Below, one piece after another: positions 1-6,302 of a DNA stretch of 10,062 bases; positions within the stretch are counted from its first letter, which is position 1, and each line of letters begins with the position of its first letter. The position numbers and the translations under genes were made by a program. Below the pieces are notes generated by a model, which saw nothing but the letters and a program-made list of their open reading frames with translations, was not told the DNA's origin and did no database searches. This DNA comes from Candidatus Trichofilum aggregatum (GTDB lineage: Bacteria; Chloroflexota; Anaerolineae; Promineifilales; Promineifilaceae), in assembly GCA_016716885.1 (NCBI GenBank), contig JADJUV010000124.1, forward strand, positions 1 through 10,062, written 5' to 3'.

Positions 1-182
1 GCAGATGGAGTAACGGTGGGTGAAACCTGAGTTGTACCACGCTCTGTCGCGGCCGCGGAGACAGCCATCGTTGACGCTACAGGAATCATAGGAGTTTCGG
101 TTGGTAGTGTAATAACCTGACAACCAGCCAGAAATACAACAAACAGGCCAAATAACAAGAGCGCGGTGTGATTATTCCTCAT
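1..182 (-). CDS. Lipoprotein, N-terminal part (gene runs off the left edge)
   Basis: The reverse strand opens with ATG at 182 and stays open for 60 codons to the window edge. The protein begins MRNNHTALLLFGLFVVFLAGC, a classical type II signal peptide: short polar start, hydrophobic core (residues 7-18) and lipobox L-A-G-C with Cys21 as the lipidation site. After the Cys comes a Thr/Pro/Val/Ser-rich low-complexity stretch (LPTETPMIPVAS, then TQVSPTVTPS), as is common in the linker of surface lipoproteins of Chloroflexota and Gram-positives. The mature domain lies outside the window, so no function can be given. An AAA tripeptide is encoded by a CGCGGCCGCG palindrome at 48-57. No Shine-Dalgarno is visible, but a promoter ends only a few bases upstream of the ATG, so the mRNA may be leaderless. 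The gene is divergent from the trp operon. Confidence 0.8.
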   Translation of the reverse strand, partial: MRNNHTALLLFGLFVVFLAGCQVITLPTETPMIPVASTMAVSAAATERGTTQVSPTVTPS

Positions 183-190
183 GATATGGA

Positions 191-220
191 AGTATAAACA
201 GGGGCAAGTCGTCCGGTCAA
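191..220 (-). promoter_or_regulatory. Sigma70-type promoter of the lipoprotein gene
   Basis: On the minus strand there is TTGACC (220-215), an 18-base spacer and TATACT (196-191). The -10 box ends 8 bases before the ATG at 182, so transcription would start at or within a few bases of the start codon, with no room for a ribosome binding site. This is a visual match only. Confidence 0.6.
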
Positions 221-292
221 TGGAGCGCAAGAGAAATAAAGGGAAGCCGTAGATAAATCAGTGATGAGTGTAGACGCCAAGTAATTTTGGGG

Positions 293-321
293 TTGACACA
301 TTCGGGGGGCGGTGCTAATAT
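293..321 (+). promoter_or_regulatory. Sigma70-type promoter of the trp operon
   Basis: A perfect -35 box TTGACA (293-298), a 17-base spacer and a -10 box TAATAT (316-321) predict a transcription start near 328, some 20 bases before the first paired segment of the T-box leader. The match to consensus and its position right before the leader RNA make this the most convincing promoter in the window. It suggests strong initiation, with control left to the leader. Confidence 0.85.
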
Positions 322-598
322 GCCGCGCTAATTGAATTGATAAAAACGTTGAACCGGACGAGTACCCAGCACCAGCCTGTCCCAAGAGAGTTGACCCACC
401 GGCTGAAAGGTCAATGACAGTGCCACTGGGGAATGGACCGGGGAGTTTCTGAGGCGAAATAGCCAGTAAACAGTGACCATGGGTAAACAGTGGTCGGCGG
501 ACAGGCAGAGTAGCTTGAGACGGAAAGGCCACCGTTACCCGGCCCGGGTTTCTGCCAATGATGGCACGAACTACTGAGTGAGGCTGGCTTGACCTTTT

Positions 599-623
599 AC
601 GCGCTTTCACGGGCGCGTTTTTT
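599..623 (+). other. GC-rich hairpin with T-run inside the T-box leader (stem III or extra terminator)
   Basis: ACGCGC (599-604) pairs with GCGCGT (613-618) around an 8-base loop, followed directly by a run of T (618-623). The place fits T-box stem III, which normally precedes the antiterminator. The T-run also gives it the look of an intrinsic terminator. Which role holds cannot be decided by eye. Confidence 0.55.
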
Positions 624-663
624 GTTTCTCAGCCTAATCAGGGTGGCACCACGGGAGTATTGG

Positions 664-718
664 ACGCTCTCGCCCCTGGGCAAGTAATCATGCTTGCCCA
701 GGAGCGAGAGCGTTTTTT
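664..718 (+). terminator. T-box regulated intrinsic terminator upstream of trpE
   Basis: Two coaxial helices, CGCTCTCG (665-672) with CGAGAGCG (705-712) and CCTGGGCAAG (675-684) with CTTGCCCAGG (693-702), are followed by six T (713-718). Bases 667-677 are also used by the antiterminator, so the two structures exclude each other. This is the off state when tRNA-Trp is charged. Confidence 0.92.
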
Positions 719-730
719 GTTTGGGAGGGG

Positions 731-835
731 AACTCGTAGGAACTGAGGGGAACTCCATGGAACTCAACTATCTCCAAGTTCCCAGAGTTCCTAGAGTTCC
801 TAGAGTTCCCAGAGTTCCTAGAGTTCCTACGAGTT
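731..835. repeat. Six 9-base tandem repeats inside a long inverted repeat before trpE
   Basis: Six consecutive units of AGTTCC(T/C)A(G/C) fill 777-830 with an exact 9-base period. On the 5' side (731-766) are looser reverse-complement units (GGAACTC). The outer edges match perfectly: AACTCGTAGGAACT (731-744) is the reverse complement of 822-835. The whole could fold into a long imperfect hairpin between the T-box terminator and the trpE ribosome binding site (AGGAG at 838-842). There is no T-run, so it is not a normal terminator. Confidence 0.85.
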
Positions 836-848
836 TCAGGAGAACACC

Positions 849-2409
<1,561 letters not shown>

Positions 2410-2411
<2 letters not shown>

Positions 2412-2481
2412 GAGACTGAGAGACTGAGAGACTGAGAGACTATTATTCATAAGTCTCTTAATCTCTTAGTCTCTTAGTCTC
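2410..2481. repeat. GAGACT tandem units forming a long hairpin between trpE and trpS
   Basis: The left arm (2410-2441) repeats GAGACTGA about four times. The right arm (2452-2481) repeats its complement with a fixed difference (CTTAGTCT rather than CTCAGTCT), so the arms would pair with regularly spaced G-U wobbles in RNA. The loop is about 10 bases of AT-rich sequence (2442-2451). It begins at the trpE stop codon and ends just before the trpS Shine-Dalgarno (AAGGAG from 2489). No T-run follows. Confidence 0.85.
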
Positions 2482-2501
2482 CTTCCCCAAGGAGTTACAC
2501 C

Positions 2502-3512
2502 ATGACCAAACCCATCGTATTCAGCGGCATCCAACCCACCGGCAACATCCACCTGGGCAATTACCTGGGGGCGGTGAAGAATTGGGTAGCCGGGCAGGCG
2601 GAGAAGGTCAACTACTTTTGTGTGGTAGACCTGCACAGCCTGACCATCCCGCAAAACCCGGATGATTTACGTTTCCAGACCCGCTCCCTGGCGGCGATGT
2701 TGCTGGCGTGTGGCCTCGACCCGGAAAAATGTACCCTGTTCATCCAGAGCCACGTCACCGCCCACGCCGAAGCCGCCTGGCTGTTAAACTGCGTCACGCC
2801 GCTCGGTTGGCTGCAACGCATGACCCAATTCAAGGACAAATCGGCCAAACAGGAGAGCATCCTCACCGGTCTGCTCGATTACCCGGTGCTGATGGCCGGG
2901 GACATCATCCTCTACGACGCCAACGAAGTGCCGGTCGGCGACGATCAGAAACAGCATGTCGAACTGGCGCGGGATATTGCCCAACGGTTCAACAGCCTCT
3001 ATGAGGAAGAGTTTTTTGTCATTCCCCAGCCCGTTATCCCGGAAGTGGGGGCGCGGGTGATGGGGCTGGATGATCCGACGGCCAAAATGTCCAAGAGTTC
3101 GGCTCATGTGCGCGGCCACGCCATCCGCCTGTTGGATGATGCGAAGGAGATTGAGCGCAGTTTCAAACGGGCTGTCACCGATTCCGGCAAGGAGATTCAC
3201 TTTTCGGATGACCCGGAGAAGGCGGGGGTGAATAATTTGCTGGGCATCTACAAGGCCCTGACCGGTAAGAGTAAGGCGGAATGTGAGGCTGATTTCGCGG
3301 CCGCGCGCGGTTACGGCGACCTGAAAATGCGCGTGGCTGAGGTCACAATCGAAGCCCTATCCCCCATTCAGGCGCGTTACCAACGCCTGATGGACGATCC
3401 GGCCGAGCTAGATCGCCTGCTGGCCCGTGGCGCCGAACAAGCCCGCGCCGCGGCCGCGCCCAAGCTGGATCAGATGAAGCAGATGATGGGGTTGGTTTTA
3501 CCGACGTATTGA
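2502..3512 (+). CDS. trpS: Tryptophanyl-tRNA synthetase
   Basis: This is a class I aminoacyl-tRNA synthetase that attaches tryptophan to tRNA-Trp in the cytoplasm. The Rossmann fold begins at once (FSGIQPTGNIHLGNYLGA). The HIGH-type signature is PTGNIHLGN with HLGN at residues 17-20, and KMSKS is at 195-199 (AKMSKSS). GDDQKQHVELARDIAQRFN is the typical tryptophan and ATP site region. The length of 336 residues is normal for bacterial TrpRS. The ATG at 2502 has AAGGAG 7-8 bases upstream. It lies between trpE and trpG with hairpin-forming repeats on both sides, in the operon governed by a tRNA-Trp T-box, so charging capacity and biosynthesis would respond to the same signal. Confidence 0.97.
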   Translation: MTKPIVFSGIQPTGNIHLGNYLGAVKNWVAGQAEKVNYFCVVDLHSLTIPQNPDDLRFQTRSLAAMLLACGLDPEKCTLFIQSHVTAHAEAAWLLNCVTPLGWLQRMTQFKDKSAKQESILTGLLDYPVLMAGDIILYDANEVPVGDDQKQHVELARDIAQRFNSLYEEEFFVIPQPVIPEVGARVMGLDDPTAKMSKSSAHVRGHAIRLLDDAKEIERSFKRAVTDSGKEIHFSDDPEKAGVNNLLGIYKALTGKSKAECEADFAAARGYGDLKMRVAEVTIEALSPIQARYQRLMDDPAELDRLLARGAEQARAAAAPKLDQMKQMMGLVLPTY

Positions 3513-3515
3513 AGG

Positions 3516-3598
3516 GATTGAGAGACTAGAGACTGAGAGACTGAGAGACTGGCATAGTTAATCTCTTAGTCTCTCAGTCTCTCAATCTCTTAGTCTCC
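3516..3598. repeat. GAGACT-type tandem units forming a long hairpin between trpS and trpG
   Basis: This is the same unit family as the repeat between trpE and trpS. Left arm 3516-3550 (GAGAGACT units), loop of about 10 bases (3551-3560) and right arm 3561-3598 (AGTCTCTC and AATCTCTT units). The two loci are related in unit but differ in unit number and loop, so they are not simple copies. The repeat ends about 7 bases before AGGAG of trpG (3605-3609). Confidence 0.85.
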
Positions 3599-3614
3599 TC
3601 TTTAGGAGCATTCC

Positions 3615-4178
3615 ATGTTAGTCATGATTGATAACTACGATTCGTTTACATACAACCTGGTGCAATATTTTGGAGAACTGGGGGCGGAGATTCGGGTGTT
3701 TCGTAATGATGAGGTGACGCTGGATGAGATCAGGGCGTTGAAGCCGACCCACATCGTCATCAGCCCAGGGCCGGGCAACCCGGATGATGGCGGTATCTCC
3801 AATGAGGTATTGCGCGAATTTGGCCCCACGACGCCGATCTTGGGGGTATGTTTGGGGCATCAGTGTATCGGGCAGGTGTATGGGGGCAACGTGAGCCGCG
3901 CCCCCCGGCTGATGCACGGCAAAACGTCGTCGGTGTATCACAATGGCAAGGGGCTGTTTGATGGCGTGCCCAGTCCGTTTAAGGCCACGCGCTACCATTC
4001 GCTCATTGTGGAAGAGCCATTACCGGATGTGCTCCAGGTGACGGCGTTCACGCGGGATGGGGAAGTGATGGGGCTGCGGCACAAACAATACCCCACGATG
4101 GGTGTCCAGTTCCACCCGGAGAGCATCCTGACGGAGCATGGCAAGCGGATTTTGCAAAACTTTCTGGACGGACGGTAG
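3615..4178 (+). CDS. trpG: Anthranilate synthase component II (glutamine amidotransferase)
   Basis: TrpG hydrolyses glutamine and passes ammonia to TrpE. It is a class I amidotransferase of 187 residues, the normal length of a stand-alone TrpG. The start MLVMIDNYDSFTYNLVQYF is diagnostic. The oxyanion region is SPGPGNPDDGG, the nucleophile is Cys79 in GVCLGHQ, and His167 and Glu169 sit in QFHPES; these form the catalytic triad. The family member PabA is nearly identical in motif and one protein often serves both pathways. The operon with trpE, trpS and trpD supports trpG as the main role. The start has AGGAG 5-9 bases upstream. No GCGGCCGC octamer lies in this gene. Confidence 0.96.
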   Translation: MLVMIDNYDSFTYNLVQYFGELGAEIRVFRNDEVTLDEIRALKPTHIVISPGPGNPDDGGISNEVLREFGPTTPILGVCLGHQCIGQVYGGNVSRAPRLMHGKTSSVYHNGKGLFDGVPSPFKATRYHSLIVEEPLPDVLQVTAFTRDGEVMGLRHKQYPTMGVQFHPESILTEHGKRILQNFLDGR

Positions 4179-4185
4179 GGAATGA

Positions 4186-4212
4186 AAAACACGGATAGGA
4201 AGAAACACGGAT
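4186..4212 (+). repeat. 27-base inverted repeat, outer left copy
   Basis: It contains CACGGAT twice, 16 bases apart. It pairs with the outer right copy at 5280-5306 with one mismatch. It begins 7 bases after the trpG stop codon. Confidence 0.85.
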
Positions 4213-4220
4213 AAAAAGCG

Positions 4221-4295
4221 ATGTCCGAGTTATGGTATGAAGTATTAACTGGCGTATTACGTGGCTTTATCTTCAAGGTTCGTAATGAACTCTGA
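4221..4295 (+). pseudogene. Truncated duplicate of the GxxExxY gene start (24 codons)
   Basis: The 24-codon frame reads MSELWYEVLTGVLRGFIFKV and then RNEL before a TGA stop. It is nearly identical to residues 1-24 of the intact gene 112 bases downstream (MSELRHEALTGVLRGLIFKV). It stops just before the GxxExxY motif, so it cannot fold as the enzyme. It is a leftover of a partial duplication of the left end of the unit. Confidence 0.8.
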
Positions 4296-4297
4296 GG

Positions 4298-4324
4298 TAA
4301 ACACGGATAGGAAGAAACGCGGAT
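4298..4324 (+). repeat. 27-base inverted repeat, inner left copy
   Basis: This copy has one change in the second CACGGAT word (CGCGGAT). It ends 8 bases before the ATG of the GxxExxY gene, so the repeat occupies the place of the gene's leader. Confidence 0.85.
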
Positions 4325-4332
4325 AAAAAGCG

Positions 4333-5139
4333 ATGTCCGAGTTACGGCATGAAGCATTAACTGGTGTATTACGTGGCCTTATCTTTAAGGTTCGTAATGA
4401 GCTTTCTGGGGGTTGGTCTGAAGAGGTTTATCACCAAGCCTTGTTGCGTCTTTTGCAGGAAAACAACATCCCGGTGGTGTCAAAACCTCGCCGTAGCTTA
4501 TGGCATCGTGGGGTTGAGGTACATCTCTTTGAACCGGATCTGATTGTGTGGGACAAGATCATATTGGAATTGAAGGCCCTGCCTTATCAGAGTGGCTTTG
4601 CCAGCGAACAATACGCCCAAATCATTCACTACTTGAAGTTTTGGCAAAAAGATTTAGGGTTACTGATCAATTTCGCTCCGGCCAAAGTCAAAATCCAACG
4701 TGTCGTGTGGGATGAAGCAGAATTCTCGCTGTTTGAAAGTTATGAGGACATCTTGCCCTTGTTATCTGAACAAGACAAAACAACTCTGAGACAAATCAGA
4801 CAGCACATTGTGACAATAGCCCGGCAGTATGGTTTTGGCTATCCAGAATCTGTGTATCGCAAATTGGTAGCTATTGAAACAGCCCACAATCATCTTCCAT
4901 GCGTAACTGATGTTACGGTTGTCCCAACCTGGCGCGGATATGATCTGCCCCAGCAACTTACACAACATTTACAGATCGCGGAACAGTACCTCATCAATAT
5001 TCGTACGCTACACGGACACCCCACCAGTTATGACTTCGTCGCTACCAAGACATATCTCAACCAATTGGGCTTTAAATTCGGGCTAGTCGTCAACTTTAGC
5101 CCACATAAATTGCAGATATTCGGCGTCAAAGCCACCTAA
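4333..5139 (+). CDS. GxxExxY protein (PD-(D/E)XK nuclease-like) with a C-terminal extension
   Basis: The protein is 268 residues long. The family motif is GWSEEVY (Gly27, Glu30, Tyr33), followed by VEVHLFEPDLIVWD and ILELKAL. Asp69 and Glu79-x-Lys81 make the D...ExK core of the PD-(D/E)XK nuclease fold, and Glu30 is the usual first acidic residue. The domain normally ends near LGLLINF (about 116-122), giving about 125-140 residues. Here about 130 residues follow. Their tail (LGFKFGLVVNFSPHKLQIFG) resembles the end of the first domain (DLGLLINFAPAKVKIQRVV), so the extension may be a degenerate second copy lacking a clear D...ExK core. The biological role of the family is not established. No clear Shine-Dalgarno precedes the ATG, and the inverted repeat lies just upstream. 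The low GC and the repeats suggest acquisition into the trp operon. Confidence 0.85.
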   Translation: MSELRHEALTGVLRGLIFKVRNELSGGWSEEVYHQALLRLLQENNIPVVSKPRRSLWHRGVEVHLFEPDLIVWDKIILELKALPYQSGFASEQYAQIIHYLKFWQKDLGLLINFAPAKVKIQRVVWDEAEFSLFESYEDILPLLSEQDKTTLRQIRQHIVTIARQYGFGYPESVYRKLVAIETAHNHLPCVTDVTVVPTWRGYDLPQQLTQHLQIAEQYLINIRTLHGHPTSYDFVATKTYLNQLGFKFGLVVNFSPHKLQIFGVKAT

Positions 5140-5144
5140 ATCCC

Positions 5145-5171
5145 ATCCGTGTTCCTTCCTATCCGTGTTTT
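5145..5171 (-). repeat. 27-base inverted repeat, inner right copy
   Basis: It reads ATCCGTGTTCC, then TTCCTATCCGTGTTTT, the reverse complement of the left copies with one mismatch to the outer left copy. It starts 5 bases after the GxxExxY stop codon. Confidence 0.85.
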
Positions 5172-5279
5172 ACTATGAGTGCGACTCTCCATCCATCTAT
5201 TGGGCTTTAAATTCGGGCTAGTCGTCAACTTTAGCCCGCATAAATTGCAGATATTCGGCGTCAAAGCCACCTAAATCCC

Positions 5280-5306
5280 ATCCGTGTTCCTTCCTATCCG
5301 TGTTTT
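5280..5306 (-). repeat. 27-base inverted repeat, outer right copy
   Basis: Identical to the inner right copy. It ends 3 bases before the ATG of the metallo-hydrolase gene, so that gene has no room for an independent ribosome binding site outside the repeat. Confidence 0.85.
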
Positions 5307-5309
5307 ACT

Positions 5310-6233
5310 ATGAATGCGATCCTTCCCCCATCTATCCGGTTTTTGCAGAGGGGTTGGCATAATGCCAATCATGTGTTGTTGCTGGGTGGGGATGGGCCGG
5401 TGTTGGTGGATACGGGTGGAGATGAGGATGGGGCGGTGTTGCTGGCGATGATGAAAGATGAGGGTGTTGACGCGGCCGCACTCGCCCTCATCGTCAACAC
5501 CCATTCCCACTGGGACCACAGCGGCGGCAACCGTGCCCTCAAAACCCTCAGCGGCGCACCCCTCGCCGCCAGTGCGCTGACAGCGGACTGGTTTGCCCAC
5601 CAAGAACGCCGCCTCACCTGGCTGGATTACTTTGCCGTACCGTTTGAATTTGTCCCCGCCGATATTATCTGGCAGGATGGGGATGTCGTGCAGTTGGGCG
5701 AATTTGCCTGGCAGGTGATCGCCATCCCCGGCCACGCCCCGGACGCCATCGGCTTGTACCAGCCGGAACAAAAACTGCTCATCTCCGCCGATGCCTTGCA
5801 CCTGAATGATTGTGGCATTATCAATGTGGTGGTGCATGGTTGGGAGGCGTTAGACGCGGCCGCGACCACCATCAACCGCCTGCAACAACTCGACATCGCC
5901 CTGGCCCTGCCCGGACACGGCCCGCTCATCACCGACGCGGCCGCGAGCCTGGAACGCATCGCCGCCATGTTAGCCCAGTTCCGCGCCGACCCGGAAAAAC
6001 TATACCGCCATCTGGTGCGCCGGGTGTTTATCGCTACGGTGTTAGCCCGTCAGCCGGTCAGCCGGTCAGCCTTGTTGGAATGGATGCTAGAATTGCCCTG
6101 GACAACTGATTATTTGCCAACAAGTGGTTATGCCGACGCGGCCGCGCAACTCCATGACCTCTTAACGACCTTCATCAGGCAGGGGGTCATCGTGGAACAG
6201 AACAACTTGTTGATGTGTACTGTTCTTAAATAA
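5310..6233 (+). CDS. Metallo-beta-lactamase-fold hydrolase, LACTB2-like
   Basis: The protein has 307 residues. The metal-binding motif THSHWDHSGG gives His65, His67, Asp69 and His70. The other ligands are His142 (PGHAPDAIG), Asp161 (SADAL) and His203 (PGHGP), which together make a complete two-metal site. The C-terminal part (about 225-305, including LLEWMLELPWTTDYLP and DLLTTFIRQGVIVEQ) looks like the small helical or winged-helix tail seen in LACTB2-type members. The substrate cannot be read from the sequence; this superfamily includes thioesterases, glyoxalases and nucleases. The gene lies between trpG and trpD in the same direction and the next gene follows closely, so it is probably co-transcribed with the trp operon. 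Its start codon directly follows an inverted repeat, with no visible Shine-Dalgarno. Four GCGGCCGC palindromes lie inside it, each read as Ala-Ala-Ala after Asp. Confidence 0.88.
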   Translation: MNAILPPSIRFLQRGWHNANHVLLLGGDGPVLVDTGGDEDGAVLLAMMKDEGVDAAALALIVNTHSHWDHSGGNRALKTLSGAPLAASALTADWFAHQERRLTWLDYFAVPFEFVPADIIWQDGDVVQLGEFAWQVIAIPGHAPDAIGLYQPEQKLLISADALHLNDCGIINVVVHGWEALDAAATTINRLQQLDIALALPGHGPLITDAAASLERIAAMLAQFRADPEKLYRHLVRRVFIATVLARQPVSRSALLEWMLELPWTTDYLPTSGYADAAAQLHDLLTTFIRQGVIVEQNNLLMCTVLK

Positions 6234-6235
6234 TG

Positions 6236-6277
6236 CGTGATGCGTGAAGCATACACAGCTATGTATTACGCATCACG
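6236..6277. repeat. Inverted repeat between the hydrolase gene and trpD
   Basis: CGTGATGCGT (6236-6245) is perfectly complementary to ACGCATCACG (6268-6277). Further partial pairing (ATAC with GTAT) closes the hairpin. It begins 3 bases after the hydrolase stop codon. ATGCGTG also occurs twice in tandem on the left arm. No T-run follows, and the trpD Shine-Dalgarno (GAGGAG, 6291-6296) is 14 bases downstream. Confidence 0.7.
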
Positions 6278-6302
6278 AATCATGTCCCATGAGGAGAGTT
6301 AT

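Larger units (their letters stand above)
328..718 (+). promoter_or_regulatory. T-box riboswitch leader, specifier UGG (tRNA-Trp)
   Basis: This leader RNA binds tRNA-Trp and lets transcription proceed when the tRNA is uncharged. Visible elements are as follows. Stem I base: GAAC (351-354) with GTTT, and CGG (355-357) with CCG. Specifier loop: AGTA on the 5' side (361-364) and GAA-TGG-A on the 3' side (431-437), with specifier UGG at 434-436. Then CCCAG (365-369)/CTGGG (426-430) and CTGTC (377-381)/GACAG (416-420). The AG bulge AGAGAG is at 385-390. The distal helix TTGACC (391-396)/GGTCAA (409-414) carries a GCUG loop motif. The T-box core AGGGTGGCACC starts at 640. The antiterminator pairs AGGG (640-643) with CCCT (674-677) and CGGGAG (652-657) with CTCTCG (667-672), leaving a bulge that starts UGGC. 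UGGC pairs with GCCA of the tRNA acceptor end, matching the usual G73 of tRNA-Trp. A possible stem II pseudoknot pairs GGGTAA (481-486) with TTACCC (535-540). A trpE-trpS operon downstream agrees with the specifier. Confidence 0.95.
4186..5306. mobile_element. Repeat-bounded unit carrying a GxxExxY gene, with duplicated ends
   Basis: A 27-base sequence built from two CACGGAT words (AACACGGATAGGAAG, then AACACGGAT) occurs four times: at 4186-4212 and 4298-4324 in one direction, and at 5145-5171 and 5280-5306 inverted. Outer left and right copies differ at a single base. Between the inner copies lies one GxxExxY gene. The left 107 or so bases (repeat plus gene start) are present twice, 112 bases apart. 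The right 135 bases (gene end plus repeat plus the first codons of the next gene) are also present twice in tandem. The unit is visibly more AT-rich than its neighbours, contains no GCGGCCGC, and splits the trp operon between trpG and the hydrolase gene. No transposase is present, so any mobility would depend on another enzyme. Mobility is inferred from the layout. Confidence 0.6.
5064..5334. repeat. 135-base tandem duplication over the GxxExxY gene end and the hydrolase gene start
   Basis: Copy 1 is 5064-5198 and copy 2 is 5199-5334. Across the gene end and the inverted repeat the copies differ at only about one base (a CCCACAT/CCCGCAT change). The last 24 bases, which are the start of the hydrolase reading frame, differ at about six positions. 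Copy 1 therefore carries a dead hydrolase start at 5175 (MSATLHPSIGL then stop at 5208-5210), while copy 2 carries the live one (MNAILPPSIRF). Confidence 0.88.

Noticed and set aside
179..610. Open frame of 143 codons on the minus strand
   Set aside because: It overlaps the T-box leader, whose structure explains the sequence, and the translation has no recognisable domain.
328..718. Classical trp attenuator with a leader peptide
   Set aside because: No small frame with tandem Trp codons and a ribosome binding site is seen; the T-box motifs explain the leader fully.
777..830. Short regular repeats that could suggest a CRISPR array
   Set aside because: Units are 9 bases with no spacers; no cas genes are in the window.
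3992..4357. Minus-strand open frame across the trpG end
   Set aside because: It is antisense to trpG and to the repeat unit, and resembles no known family.
6237..6302. Longer TrpD start at 6237
   Set aside because: The added residues read through an inverted repeat, lack family similarity, and have a poor ribosome binding site compared with GAGGAG before 6303.
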